Shown here in pieces: positions 23,684-36,257 of a stretch of 64,000 nt of DNA. Both the position numbers and the translations under genes were made by a program. Numbering within the stretch: the first letter of the stretch is position 1; each line of letters opens with the position of its first letter. The notes under the pieces are model-generated. The model saw only the letters and a list, made by a program, of their open reading frames with translations. It ran no database searches and was not told where the DNA came from. The stretch comes from Achaetomiella virescens (Eukaryota; Ascomycota; Sordariomycetes; Sordariales; Chaetomiaceae), in assembly GCA_031001845.1 (NCBI GenBank), contig JARNGD010000012.1, positions 275,777 to 339,776 on the forward strand, written 5' to 3'.

Positions 23684-26600
23684 ATGACTGAGCTCGCGCT
23701 CGCGGACCGCCTGAAGCTGCTGCGATCAAAACAGTCGGAATCAAGGTGCGAACCATCGCAATCGATAGAGCTCAATTTTCCGAGCAGTTTGATGTGCAAT
23801 ATTTGGTGTTAACAACGTGCAGGTCAATTGCCACGTCGCGTAAACGCAAGCTGCGCGAGCTCTTCGCTGTTGCGACCGACCAAGATGGCATTCCCAACCT
23901 CGACTTGAGCGATGCCGACGTACCGCCAACCAACCCCGCAGAGGAATCGTTCCTGATCGCGTGTGACATTCTTCGGTACGTCCCACCGCGCTACCCTATT
24001 TTGTTCTTTCTATTGCGACGTGATCGCGTCGCGTCAGGCTCGGTTTCCTAATGCATTTCGCTCCGTCTACAGGGGTCGACGACTCAACGAGGTCAACATC
24101 CGCCACGCCTGGGGCGTCTTTTCGAAGCACAGCCGCTTCGTGCGAAGTACGAGTCGGCCCCCCTCGGAAACACGCTTCCGCCAGGCTCGGCAAAGCCGCG
24201 AGAGAATGGTCTCCCTTCGCCGAAGATCGATGGAGCGAAACCCGATGGTCCGACCCCGTCACCGGCGACTGCAGCAGCCGCAGCCAGTGCAGCATCACCA
24301 CGAGCCTTGGCAAAGCCCTTATCACCAAGCCAGGGAGTTTCCGCATGCGGCCCATGGATCTGGCGCCATTTTCGAGACACAGAACGTTGTCCCCGGAAAG
24401 CGGCAGGGGGAGGAGGCACTTGCTCATCTTGAGAACCGGGGACAGGTCAACGGCGTTCGCAGCGGGGACCAGGCACTTGCGGATGGCAGGCAAACTGTCT
24501 TACCCTATCAAGCATCGGGCCTTGCATCGCAGTACCTCACATCAATGTTAAGAATGTCAGGTCCTCTCAAGCAGATCAGTTTCCCTTCAACACGGACTCT
24601 CAACGGAACGCAGGATTCAAAGGATGCCGAGTCTGCGAACTTCGACCACCGGCCGTCTGCCACGGATCTTTCTCGCTGCGTTGATGCTCTCTCCTCTCCC
24701 GGCTCTACAGCCCAGTCGACGACGACACCGCGCGTGCACGATGCTTAGCGACTACCAGCCCTGATGTTGAGGGCCAGCGTTATTTGGAGGAAAGCGGGGG
24801 AGAAGTCGGGGGAGGAAGGCGAAGAGGAGGGAATTCTGGGAGAAGGAAAGAGCGCTGGTGCCGGCGGGGCCCCTTCCTCGATGGTTCCTCCTACGGCCGA
24901 CGTCTCACTGCCGAACTCGATCAGTGGGGTGGAAGCGCAGCTGCTCCAGGAATCGGCGGAAGCCCAACGTTCTCAACCGACGCCGACTGACTCTACGACA
25001 GTTGCTACACCAGCGCCCGTCAAGCCCGAGAAAGTTGCAAACGACATAGGAAAGCCTCAGACCTTGGAGGAAGACAAACTACCGGACCAGGGCGTTGGCC
25101 CAGCGACTGCCCGAGTCGACAGCCAAGGGCATGGCCAGGCGCTGTCATCCACTTTAGTCGGAACGCCGTCGATCCCAGAAGACACTGTTCTCGGGTCCGG
25201 AGGCCAGCAGTGTGGAGGTGCGCCGGTCCCCATGGATATCGACAAACCAGATATTCCCGCAACCCAAACTGGACTGCCGCAGGCTACGCAAACCCCGGGC
25301 AACATGGTTTCGCCGCAGGAACCCCGGTTTGCACCTGCGAATGACCTCACATCATCCGTTCTTGCTGCCGCTGCCGCCGAGAATGCTACTCCCAGCGAAT
25401 CATCCACTCAGCCGCAGTCAGCCCTACCTAACGAGCCTCGGACGGCTGTCACAGGAGATATGAGCGGAGCCCGTGCGACGCAGGATAAGGAGCCGACTGC
25501 TCAGGGTCCTTCCCGGCCTCAACTTACGCTGCTCGCCAGCAAGACTCGCGACAAGCGGCGGCGAAGCGTTCCGACCGTGATCTTTGGCAAGCAGCCCACC
25601 AGGTCAAAGCCGTCAGATGACGGGACGGTGGTTGTCAGCCAGCAACGACCGGGGCACATTCCTTCCGACGACTATTTTACTCCGCTCTTCATCGAGGGCT
25701 TTACGCGGCAATCGACGTGGATGAAGCCGATCGAGAAGCTCCTCAACCAAGCACACAAGACCATCTCCACTTCCGACCAGTATATTTCCATCTTAGATCA
25801 CCAAGCATGCAAAATCTTGAGACGCGTCTATCATCTTCAGCAACACGATAAATGGTCACTGAGGCAGCCGGTGCGATGCCCCGAACCGACGAGGCCGTCA
25901 TCTCACCAAGATGTCCTCCTCCAGGAGATGAAGTGGATGCGCACTGATTTCCGCGAGGAAGGGAAGTGGAAGCGCGCAGTGGCACGGAATCTCGCGTACG
26001 CCTGTGCAGAATGGGTGCACTCTGAACCCGCTGAACGATTGGCACTTCAGGTGAAAGCGGTGATCCCGCCGCGGCCAGTAGACGGAGAACAAAACGGCGT
26101 CAACACCGACCGGTCCGACGAGGATGAAGCTCTGCCCGACTTGGTCCAGGCCGACTCTCCCTTGGAGAGTGAGGAGGAACCACCGGAGATGGCCGTTGAT
26201 TGCGTGGCTCCATCAGTTATCTTTGCCCTGCAAGATGATGAGGTTGTCTTCAGTCTCCAGCCATCCAGAACGGCCGATCTTCTCCTAGAAAATCTTCCCC
26301 TCTATGGTTCGCCTTGAGTATCCCAAAGTTTGATGTTTCGGGCACGGATTACGACCCGGATGCCAAGTGGAAGCGATCAGCGGTGCCCCTGAGCAAGTAC
26401 GTTGAAGGAGAGATGGTCCTGGCGAGCAAGGGGCCACCGCGCAAGCGCCGCCGGTACGACTATCTCGCCGAAGACACGGGAGGAAGACGACGATGAGGTG
26501 ATATTTGGTAGTGACCCCGACAGCGGTGCAGAGCTGCAGCCCGAGAAACACCGCGGTTGCACTGTTCAACCCGGAGATGAAGGGAATTCGAGACAGGTTG

Positions 26601-28450
26601 CACGCTGGACACCAGTTCCGCCCACCTACCGAGTATCCCATGCCGCCCCAGACTTTCTTCGAAAACCGTACAGCGTCACAATGGACCTGGGCTGAGGACG
26701 AGCAGCTGAAAACATTGGTGCGCGAGTGCTCTTACAACTGGTCGCTGATTTCTGCCATGGTGTCGACACCATCTGCATTCGCTTCCGGTGCCGAGGCGCA
26801 CGCCTTGGGAGTGCTTTGAACGGTGGGTCAGCCTTGGAAGCTTGGAAGGTTTGCCGAATGATATGGCTAGGACCCCATACTTCAAGGCGTACCAAGCCAG
26901 AATTGATGCAGCACAGCGGACCATTGCCCAACAGAACCAGAATGCGCAGCAGCAGGTTGGAGCAAACGGGGCGGTTACGCCGATTCCCAGACGTAGACCC
27001 ACCACGAGCATTCGTGTTGAGCGGCGCCGCAATCAGAAACACCTCGCACTAATTGACGCGATGCGGAAGCTAGCAAAGAAGCGGGAGACAGCTCAACAAA
27101 AGGCCCAGCACGCTGCTAATCTCGCAGCCATGGCCAAGGCCAACGAGGTGCCAAGGCAACAGATTCAGAATAAGACTCCGCGAGACTACAGCATCATGAG
27201 ATGGGAACGGGACCAAGCACTCGCAGAGAGGATGGCCGCGTACGCCCTTCGGCAGTCAGAAGTGAATGCAAGAAGATTGGTAAGCGCAGGTCAACGAAGA
27301 AAAACCACAATCCAGGGGCTAACCCATGCGTGATCAGCAAAAGCAGAATCCAGCTCAGGTGCCAGGCACGCCTGTGGCCGTCCCTGTTGCCCAAACTGCG
27401 GCGCAGATCGCCGCGGCGAACTCCCTAAACAACGCCGCCCGCCTCAATGTTCCGGGACAACTCGCTATGGCTGCCGCGGTTCAGAACCGCGCAGCACCAG
27501 GACGCGTCTCGATACCGGCTACTCCAGGGACGGTTCCTGCTGCCGTGCAAGCACGGATCTCCAGCGGGCTTGTCCCGCCGCTCCAGATGGCAGGCATACC
27601 GCAAGCCCAGCTCCAGGCCATGCAAGCTGCACAACACCGACTGCCAATGGTCAATCCGCAACCGGATATCAACCTCATGCTCCAGGCGCGGTCCATTCAA
27701 AGCCAACAGCGGGCCGCGATCCAGCAACTGCAGCAGCAGCAACAAGTACAGCAGCAGACCCAGCAGGGCCAGCAGGGCCAGCAACAGCAGCAACTCCAAC
27801 AGCAACCACAGCAAGCTGTCCAACAGCACGTGCAGCAACAGGTGACGCAGCAACAACAGCCGCAGCCCAACCCACAAGCAGCACAACTACCGCAAGCAAA
27901 CGGGGCACAAGGCTCACCGACGCCATTGCGGAATGTAGTCAACGGCCTCAACCAAGGGGCGTTCCTGACCAACGCGCAGGCGATGATGGCGTCGTTCAAC
28001 GCGGCAAATGGCGCTGGCTTGGTAACCTCGCCGGGTGCCGGGCTGAGCATGCCCGCCATGCCGGGAAGATCGCCTGGTGGCATTTTGAGCCAGCACATAA
28101 CACAGCGGCTCACCGAACTTGAGGTCCATTACCGAGCGAAGAACCCGAACCTTCCGCCGGAGACGGTTAGGCAACTGGCAACAGAGCATCTCGGTAGGAT
28201 GATTGTCCAGAGCCAGCAGCAAGCGGCGATGAACGCTGCGGCCGGAGCGGTCGCGCAACAGCCCATGAATAGCCCGCACCAGTATGCATCGCTTCTGAGG
28301 GCGCAGCAGCAAGCCCAAGCACAGCAGGCGGCTCAACAAGCCGCCCAGCAGGTTGCCCAAACAGACCGGGCAGCATCAGAGACAGGCGAGCGGAAGCGCG
28401 ACGCCGGGGCCGGGGAAGTAGTGCCATCCATCTATGGGGTGACGGCCTGA
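23684..28450 (+). CDS. vid21: NuA4 histone acetyltransferase scaffold Vid21/Eaf1 (HSA-SANT)
   Basis: Scaffold subunit of the NuA4 acetyltransferase, linking histone H4/H2A acetylation to transcription and repair. Exons begin 23684-23745, 23823-23975 and 24073 onward, with a last intron at 27280-27337; about 1500 aa after frame repair. The N-terminus SRSIATSRKRKLRELFAVA and ILRGRRLNE match the family. A Pro/Thr/Gln-rich region follows. The HSA domain is at about 25660-26090 (DYFTPLFIEGFTRQSTWMKP, HQDVLLQEMKWMRTDFREEG, WKRAVARNLAYACAEWV), then KFDVSGTDYDPDAKWKRSAV. The SANT/Myb domain at about 26600-26880 reads MPPQTFFENRTASQWTWAED, YNWSLISAMV and RRTPWECFERWVSLEGLPND. The C-terminus is Gln-rich. 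Frame breaks occur near 24092, 24420-24760, 26315, 26490, 26540 and 26805. The first ATG is supported by in-phase splicing of SR|S. Domain order makes the call firm; the N-terminal third is uncertain. Confidence 0.9.
27721..27870 (+). repeat. CAG/CAA glutamine-repeat tract inside vid21
   Basis: Dense CAG/CAA codons encode poly-Gln interrupted by Val, Thr and Gly (for example QQLQQQQQVQQQTQQGQQGQ). Gln-rich C-termini are common in fungal Vid21. The mixed CAG/CAA composition suggests selection for glutamine rather than a pure trinucleotide expansion. Confidence 0.85.
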
Positions 28451-28862
28451 TGGTAGTGTTCGAGGGAAGCTCTGCCTTCTGAGATGCGCTGGTTTGCTTG
28501 CCTGGGTTGAGCGATATCTCCCCAGGAGTTATGATGATACGTTCATGTAGATATTTTATGATTGGGCGAGCGAATTACCATTGCACATACCTATACCTAC
28601 TTATCACCTACTTAATGCCAGCGAACAGCTGTGATTTGACCTACCACGGGCAGCCTCGCTCAATCACCTGACCTTGTTCAGTCAGTGCAGTCCGTGACGT
28701 TACAGTGCGGTGTGCCTCACATCGACGGCCCAAGTGGGTTGTGGATAAGATAAGAGGTCTAGTCCCCACTTTTATTTTTCAAAAAGTCGACCACTCCGTC
28801 CACCAGACAACAACCAGTCTCGCGCAGGAACAGAGCACTCATCACATCTACAGACCACAATC
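28451..28862. other. Intergenic region between vid21 and mak11
   Basis: About 410 bp between two genes in the same orientation. It holds the vid21 3' UTR (A/T-rich near 28540-28620) and the mak11 promoter. Nothing else is seen. Confidence 0.45.
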
Positions 28863-30375
28863 ATGGCGAAGAGAAAGAGAGAAGCTGCCTGGAGGGCGAC
28901 CATACCGAGAACAAGACGGCGGCTAAGAAGGCGAAGGCCCGGCCAAGATGCTGCAATCGACTGTCTTCAAGCTGAATGGCAATGGCTCCGTGACGATCCA
29001 GATCATCGCCGGCTCCTATGACCGCGTCCTCCACGGCGTCACCGCCACCGTTAAGCCGCCCGTCGCCTCGGATGCCACCTCGAAGAGGAAGTCCAAAGAC
29101 AAGAACACCGCCCCTCCCGTCGAAGGGCCCCAACCACCGCCTCGTTCGCCGACACTTTCCTCTTCAACGCACATAACTCCGCCATCCGCTGCCTTGCCCT
29201 CTCCCCGCCCTCGGCACCCCTTCCGGGCCAATCCCAAAAAGTCCTGCTCGCAACTGGAAGCACCGACGAGCGCATCAACATCTACAACCTCTCGCGCACC
29301 CCCCTCCACGCGCTCCGCGACGACCAGAAACTCCTCTCTCCTCGCGCCCCGCCCCATCCTCGAAAACCCCAAGAACCGCGAGCTCGGTACTCTCCTGCAC
29401 CACGCCTCCAATATTACCCGCCTCGTCTTCCCCAACCGCAGCAAGCTCCTGTCTGCGGCTGAGGACTCCACCATCGCGGTGACCCGCACGCGGGACTGGA
29501 CACTGCTGCACAGCTTCAAGTGCCCCATCCCAAGGTATCGGGCAGACCGAGCGGTGACACGGCCGCGCAAGGGCCGCGCCGAGCGGGGTGAACGATTTCG
29601 CGGTACACCCGAGCAACAAAATTATGATTAGCGTCAGTAAGGGCGAGAGGTGCATGCGGTTGTGGAATCTGGAGACGGGGAAGAAGAGCAGGGTGCTGAA
29701 CTTTGAGAAGGCGGTGTTGAGCGAGATCGGTGAGGGGCGGCACTCGACGGGCGAGGCGCGGAGGATTGTCTGGGGCAGTTCGAGGGGCGGGGAGGAGGAG
29801 TTTGCGGTCGCGTGGGATCGGGATCTTATTGTGTATGGCATGGACTGTGTGCCCAAGTGCAGGGTGTTGGGGGATGTTAGGACCAAGGTGCATCAGGTGA
29901 GGTACGTGGAGGTGGATGGAAAAGGGGAGGAGACGGTGTTGGCAGTGTCGACGGAGGATGGGAGGGTGGGGTTCTTCTCGACGGCGAAGGAGGATCTGGC
30001 GGAGCCGAAGGAAGGGAAGACATTGAAGGTGGCGAGGATGGTTGGGCAACTTGGGGGAAAGGAGGCTGGGGTGGTGGGGAGAATCAAGGATTTCAGCTGT
30101 TGCCGGTGGAGGATGAGGAGGGAAAGAGGGGCTTTTACGTTGCGACCGGCAGCAGTGATGGGCGCATCAGGCTTTGGCTGGTTGAGGCGGACGAGCTGAA
30201 GGGTGATGGGAAGGCGCCCAAACAGGTCGGCAAGCTGCTTGGGCAGTACGAGACGCAGAACAGGATCACTTGTGTCGAGGCGTTTGTCATGATACCCCGG
30301 CCGGCGGGAGCGGAGGAGAGCGAGTATGAGTTTGACTCGGAGGAAGAGGATGAGGAGGATAGTGATGACGAGTAG
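28863..30375 (+). CDS. mak11: WD-repeat ribosome biogenesis protein Mak11
   Basis: Nucleolar WD40 protein needed for 60S subunit maturation (homologue of yeast Mak11 and human PAK1IP1). About 500 aa with no clear intron. It starts MAKRKREA at 28863. The first WD block is VTIQIIAGSYDRVLHGVTAT. It continues FNAHNSAIRCLALSPP, TGSTDERINIYNLSRTPLHA, GTLLHHASNITRLVFPNRSK, LLSAAEDSTIAVTRTRDWTL, DFAVHPSNKIMISVSKGERC, MRLWNLETGKKSRVLNF and GSSDGRIRLWLVEADELKG. The acidic tail EYEFDSEEEDEEDSDDE ends at TAG 30373-30375. Frame breaks occur near 28890, 28940, 29125, 29280-29310, 29540-29570 and 30100. Homology on both sides of each break argues for sequence errors. It follows vid21 in tandem with a normal promoter gap, so it is probably transcribed independently. 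Confidence 0.88.
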
Positions 30376-30592
30376 ACGGGATGCAGTAGCGGTGGCTGTT
30401 CCTGACAAATGGACTGTGTCTAAGGTATTAACAGCGGATCCTAGATGGTCGCCTATAGTGCGGTCTCAGGCCGTGATGCGACCAAATCCAGGACAATGAT
30501 CTGCCTTCTACCACCGGTTGCGTTACTTCTCTGGCGTTACCTTTCTACATTTTCCTCTGATCTACCCAGGACCAGGCCCTTAGCTCGTTCGA

Positions 30593-30633
<41 letters not shown>

Positions 30634-32400
30634 AGAAATGATCGATATTTTTGAATTGAGGCTCTGTGTTTCTGAAAGTCCACCCTGGTCTGTCCATGAG
30701 TGTCAGGTTCGGATGTGTTGTTTCTTTTACGACGGTCTGTCATCCCTCCTACCTTGTTCTCCTGGTTCCCCTCAACCCGTTGTTTCAACTTTCTCGCTTT
30801 TCCCCTTCCCATTTTTTAAACGTTTCCCGGAGTTCTGTCCTTCAATCAAATTTCATGATTCAAATGGACTGTCACAAGTTCAGGTGCGTTGTTGTATCTC
30901 TCTCTGGGTCATCCCCTCACTGCCGATTGAGCAAGAAATTCAGTCGAGTGGTATTCTCGTGAGTCCCAGCGTGAGTTCGGTATTATTGTTTCCTCGATCC
31001 CACTTCTAACCCGTTTCCACTCCGCAAACAACAAACAATAGTGGCAAAGCACCGCTTCCGCGCATTCATCATATCGAACGACGGCAGCCCCTGCTATCGA
31101 ATGTTGGACATGATGGCTCGCTGGCGGGCATCAAGCTCCGCTTTGCCTTGTTGGAGTCAGCGCAGTGCGCGTCACACTCAAACTGGTCGGCTGATCATGA
31201 TGCATGTGAGTTGCAAGGCGGGACACACAGGCAGCGACAGATATATCCCGTGGACCTGGACACCACGGTACCCAACAACAGGCGACATCGGAAGATGCTT
31301 TCGTACGCCCGCCACACGCTGCGCTGCACTCAGCCGTAAAAGGTCTCGTCGAAAATGTGGGGCAGTGAGTTCAGGCAGTTTTGGTGGAAATGCGAAAGTC
31401 AGGCGCCCTGTTCCTTCCCCTTGTGTCCGGGAGCCAGCCCTGATCAGAGGTTGGCTGAGACGCGCTGCACTGATCACATGTGAAGGATCGAGGGACCGGG
31501 ATACCCGCCCATGCTCCACAGGCAAAGGGTCTGATACCCTTGTCGGCTTATTCCTGGAGCTTTCCGTCTGCCAATGATTGGTTCGAGCTTGCTGGACGGG
31601 TGCGTGGTGCATGTCCCCTGCTGCTCTTTTTGACAGAAGGACACGAGACGCGCTTTCTGCCCTAGCAAATGCCTTGCTCAGAAGTGCATTGCATGCATGC
31701 TTCGCTTTAGATGCAGGCTGCAGACCAGAGTGGGTTTAGATTCAAGGTATGAGACGGAGAGGGCGGATTCTGAATTCCATCCATTGACAGTCAAACTGAC
31801 CATCCTCGGGATGCTCCTGTTACACAGCTCACCCTGATCAGCGAACGGGATGGCTGCCGCTTTGATGAAAAATCCAATCAACCGATCCCTGCGCTGCAGT
31901 GTTTCTACTCCATTACGACGCTGAGCACAGTCTCCCAGTCCCCGACAGTTGACACGGACCGGTTACAGGTCCTCGTCCCGAACTTTATACGCACACCCTG
32001 TGTTCTGTGCTCCTCGTCGTCCCGAACGCAGACTCTTCCTACCTCGGTACTCGCCGCTCTGTTCTGAGCCAGTGGGAAGCAGGGACAGGGGAAACAACAC
32101 ACATCTGCCCTCTCTGTCTTGAGTTGTCTCAACGGCGGCAAGACCCGAAACCTAGCATTTCTCTTGTGTGCACGACCCAAGCACAAGTCATCCGTCTCTG
32201 TCTCTACTTGACGGGAGTTCTCCGCATTTCATCCTGTCATCGCTCTCTCTACTGGGTCTTGAAGCGTGGAGAGACATCACACACACATCTTGACAGCTCC
32301 TCAGCTTCACTCATGGTTTGATAGCGCCACCTCTGCTCGACAATACAACCAAAAACATCTTGCTTTCTCTCTCCCCTTACACCAAGAACACTACCTTATC
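30376..32400. other. Intergenic region with poly-T tract
   Basis: About 2 kb between mak11 and the INSIG gene. It contains a 37-nt poly-T run and T/C-rich stretches. Frames such as 31041-31577 (178 codons) have no recognisable motif. The part nearest 32401 is probably the INSIG promoter and leader. Confidence 0.5.
30595..30631. repeat. Poly-T (poly-A) homopolymer, 37 nt
   Basis: Uninterrupted 37-T run about 220 bp downstream of the mak11 stop codon. It is the second such run in the window (compare 18117-18150). No retroelement body is visible beside it. Confidence 0.8.
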
Positions 32401-33794
32401 ATGGACAACACACACGAAGCGGGACCCAAGCTCTTCCGCCCCATCCCCCGCCGTCCCTTCTCCGTCAACTTCTCCAGCCCAACCCCTCCCGAAGAAGAAG
32501 ACGCCGGCGTCGACTGCATCTCCCCGCAACGGCCCCAAATCAGCGCCAGCGACCTGCGCTTTCTCGACCCCCACCAGCACGGGAACAACCACAGCAACAG
32601 CAACAGCAACACCCCCTCTGCTAGAGACCGCGGCGGTACCACCCCGCTCAGCCACACCACCTCCTACCTCAACCTCACCTCGCCCACACTCTACGGCATC
32701 TACTCGCCCATTACCACCAGCCCGTTCAGTAGGATGATGATGGGGACCAGACGCCCGACACGTATTTCGCCGGCGACCGGAGCGGCGATGTGCTAGCTGC
32801 GGATGCCGACGCCCCCCCTGCGCCGCTCCCGGGGCTGGACGAGGCGACGTACGAGCTGATGCGGGAGAGGGCAGGGCATTCTTACTCATCTTCTCATGCT
32901 CGTCGGGGGTCGGTCGTGTCGGTCGGGCCTGTCTCGAGAAGGGAGGTCGTTGGGCAGCTGGTGCTTCGCGCGGGGTTGCTGTTCGTGCTCGGGGTGGGGT
33001 ACGGGTGTTATTGACGCATCTGCCGCAGAAGAATGGGGGAATGGTGGAGGAGGAGCAGCGGCGGCAGCGCAGCTATGAGGGGGGGTATCTTGCGTTCTGG
33101 GGTGTTGCGGGAATGGTGCTAGGGAGCCTGTTGCCGTGGTTTGATCGGTTTTTTTGAGGAGCGCGCGTCCTCTTCCTCTCCCTCGCCGCAACCGCGGCCC
33201 CTCGCCCGCCGCAAAAGTCATCGGCAGCGGCACCTGTTACCGGGACAGAATATCCACACCAGGAGCGGAAACAGAAGACTCCCAAACAGACTGGGCCCTC
33301 GTCATCCGCAGCATCGGTGCGTTCGTCGGCATCGTCTTCGCCATCCGCAAGCTGCCCTGGGCAAGCACCATGCAGGTATCCATGACCCTTGCACTGGCCA
33401 ATCCTTTCCTTTGGTACCTGATCGACCGGTCCAAGCCGGGGTTTTTATTGTCTGCGGCCGTCGGACTTGTGGGTGCGGTTGTTGTTGTTGTTTTGGGCGG
33501 TGACTGGGGCATGGGGGTCGGTGTGCCCGCTCCTGCAGCCACGGTGGCCGGGTTTGGAGGGCTCGGAGAGGCGATGGGAGCAGGAGGGGGCGTTTTAATG
33601 ACACTGGGACTGCGGCTGGGAGTGGTGCGGATAGTGCGTCGGGTGGCGGGGTGATAAGTCAGGAGACGGTCGAGACGACTGTGTGGATCCTGAGCGTGCT
33701 GTTTTGTAGCTGTGTGTGCTTTGGGAATATTGGGAGGAGGCTGGCGCTGAGTTCGTCGGCGGCGGGGAGGGGGAGGTGGGGCGGTGTGCGATGA
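32401..33794 (+). CDS. INSIG-domain ER membrane protein
   Basis: Homologue of insulin-induced gene proteins (yeast Nsg1/Nsg2, fission yeast Ins1), ER membrane regulators of sterol synthesis through HMG-CoA reductase or SREBP-SCAP. About 464 aa. The cytosolic N-terminus starts MDNTHEAGPKLFRPIPRRPF, then SYLNLTSPTLYGIYSPITTS. The membrane part has LVLRAGLLFVLGVGYG, YLAFWGVAGMVLGSLLPWFD, WALVIRSIGAFVGIVFAIRK and LPWASTMQVSMTLALANPFL. It continues WYLIDRSKPGFLLSAAVGLV and TTVWILSVLFCSCVCFGNIG, giving about six hydrophobic segments. Frame breaks lie near 32735, 33015, 33140 and 33600; TGA is at 33792-33794. A Gly/Ala-rich loop is inserted before the last segment. The order and the DRSKPGF block support INSIG; the sterol role is inferred from the family. 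Confidence 0.85.
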
Positions 33795-34703
33795 AGGGGG
33801 GAGGGATATGTTACAGTTGCTCGCGGTTTTCATGGGGGTTCCTTGAAGCGGATATATCGGTATCGGTCATCTAGCAACGACGAGCGATTTGAACAGGTTC
33901 GGTTAGAACCGATGGAAACTGGCGGTCCTCGTGGGTGTGAGAAAAATGACCAGGAACTTGTAGACGAGGGACAATGTGAAGTCCATGCTGTGTGGCGCCA
34001 AGGCGAGGTTTGACCGAGATACAGTGCTCCGGCACTTACAATTGGGCTCGAGGTTCGGTCGCCTCCAACACACCGCAAGTCGGCGGATCAGGGGCGTTTA
34101 TGTTGACTTTTATGGCCATATCCCGGGCACGAAGTCTCGCAACCCCTCACCAAGGCCCGGTGGCCTGCGACGCCGTTGTCTGTCGGTTTCTGCCGCTACA
34201 GCCCTAGCTTTTGTCTTAGGCCTGACATTGTTTGTGTCGGGAACAATACTAACGACAAACACGGCTTGTCTATCACTGTACTCGGCATCCGCAAAGAGCA
34301 ATCACGAGTCTTCTACGCTGAGACAGCGGCTTGAGTTGAGCAACAGTTTGTTCTCGTTGGATCGATACCTCTGTGTAAGAAGCACCTAGATAGGTATGTG
34401 TTGTGATGGACGGTGCGACATTCCAGCCAGCACTCTCTGGAAGGCATGGCTAACCTGGATTCAGGGCTGTTGGCTGGATCGGTGCTTCTCAACCGTGCCT
34501 CGCATTTCCTGCTGAAGGCCCATCCCCCCACCGCACCTTCCGGCTGTCATGTTCTTGCGCCCAGGCAGCATGGCGTCGCTTCGCAAACGCATCATCGACC
34601 ACAACCGCAGTCTTCCTCCGCCCTCAGCCATTTCCGGTATCACTTAAGAACAGCACATCCATAGCACACCATACCGCTTGCGCCCAGCCGGCCCCCTACG
34701 GCC
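33795..34703. other. Intergenic region between INSIG and RING-LON genes
   Basis: About 900 bp. A plus-strand frame at 33976-34389 (137 codons) includes a hydrophobic stretch (ALAFVLGLTLFVSGTIL), but has no family features and no supporting context. I do not call it a gene. The part nearest 34704 is probably promoter. Confidence 0.45.
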
Positions 34704-36257
34704 ATGTCTTCAACCGCGACCGCCGGACCCTCAACTGCGCCCTCTTCACCTCCCGTCGTTCCTTCACCTCCCATGTCCCGGTCATCTCAGAAACTGCGCA
34801 AGTTCATCCGTCTACTACAGTGCCCCGCTTGCTCGTTCCTCTTGAAAGAGCCAGTCTCCCTGCCCTGTGGTCGGGCGATCTGCAAACGCTGCCTTCCGGA
34901 ACACACGAGCGAAAGAACATCTCGTGGCCAGGAATGTGGGAAGGGTGCACGGAAAACGCTGCCCCATCGACTTGCGGCAAGGAGCACGCCGCCGTGGATT
35001 GCAATCCGGATGTTGTCCTGAAAAAGATATGTGACGAACTGTTGGCGGTGCTTAAGGGCGCGCAGCATCACCTGACTGCTGGGACTTGAGCACCCAAATC
35101 ATTCTCGACGACCAGTCTGGGGGGAAGCGCCAGAGTCATATGTCCTGCGGGCGGGACTCTGCTTTTCCGCTTACTCGCTGGCAAAGAATGGGTTGTTGAA
35201 GTACGATGTGGACGGCACGTTCGGGTCTCGGGATCCGGACGCCAAAAGGCACGACGCTTTTGACGAGCGACTGCTGGGCCAGCTGAAAGCCGCACTCGCC
35301 GACAGAGAGTTCCTCGAGTGCCCGTTTTGCTTCGAGATGTTCGACGACCCAGTCACGGCGCCTCCCTGTGGCCACACCTTCTGCCGACTCTGCCTGCACA
35401 TGCCCACAACCCGAATAAATAAGTGCCCTGCCTGTCGCCACGACCTCGGAACACACGTCGAGTTTTTACCGCTCATCGTGCCCCGCGAACCTTGCTCTCG
35501 CCGATATCGTCGCGTTTTTCTGGCCTGGCTCGCCTGGTCGGGAATACCCCAAGACACCCTTCCGCTTCTTCCACGACACGTTTTCCAAAAAAAGGCACGT
35601 TTCCTGGCATGTCCGGCTCTCTAATTTTGTCCAAACCAAACGATAAGCGCATGATGGCCGACGTCGCCCAACAGAAAGAACCCGTGTTTGGTCTGGCCGG
35701 CTATGGGACGCCCCCGGTTGGAACGCTTGCTTTCACCGATCCTGGCGACCATGGCAACGTTTGGAAATGGTGGGGCGGTGCGACAAGGTTTAGGGCTCTC
35801 GAGATCACCAAGATCGACAATGCACCCGACGCGTATTTCACGGCCAGGGTACAGCCAATCTTTGACATACCCATCGCCGCGGAGAGGACAAAGAGGCCGA
35901 GGAGACGGCTGGCAACGCTGGCAGTGCTTCGGTCCAACAACCGAGGTGACCAGGATAACATGCATCGGCTCCCAACGAAACTTCTGGGCGCCTTGCCGCC
36001 AACCTCATCAACCAGCGCATGGACTCCGGGAGAATATATTGGCTCAACGCTGCCTTGGAATATGGGCACTGTCCGTCAATTCCGACTGCCGTCCCCTGGT
36101 GGCTCGCCAGGCACGCTCCAATCGAGGGTCCCGAGCTGGAGCGGCTTCTTCGCTGTACAAGCGTGCGGGAACGCCTGAAGATTGCCTAGGAATGGATCTT
36201 CCACCTAAAGCTTCATCGGCCGTGGGAAGGAAGAGGGATCGGTGTGACATAGTGTAG
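34704..36257 (+). CDS. RING-finger plus LON-substrate-binding-domain protein (LONRF-like)
   Basis: Probable E3 ubiquitin ligase combining two RING fingers with a Lon N-terminal-like substrate domain. About 515 aa after frame repair. A Ser/Pro-rich start (MSSTATAGPST) precedes a first RING-like segment (CPACSFLLKEPVSLPCGRAI then CKRCLPE). A second, complete C3HC4 RING lies at about 35315-35440 (CPFCFEMFDDPVTAPPCGHT, FCRLCLHM, NKCPACRHDL). The LON part begins FLPLIVP, continues with ATRFRALEITKID and YFTARVQPIFDIPIAAE, and ends with PTAVPWWLARHAPIEGPELE and RLLRCTSVRERLKIA. Frame breaks occur near 34925, 35090, 35150, 35490, 35560-35700 and 36000. An in-frame TAG at 36187-36189 follows RERLKIA; if it is an error, the frame continues EWIFHLKLHRPWEGRGIGVT to TAG 36255-36257. 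The central LON region is the least certain. Confidence 0.8.

Noticed and set aside
27425..27886. Leu-rich minus-strand frame (153 codons) that looks like membrane segments
   Set aside because: It is the antisense of CAG/CAA glutamine codons in vid21; the hydrophobicity is an artefact of repeat composition.
33976..34389. 137-codon frame with a hydrophobic segment
   Set aside because: No homologous blocks, no good start context, and no continuation in other frames such as real genes here show.
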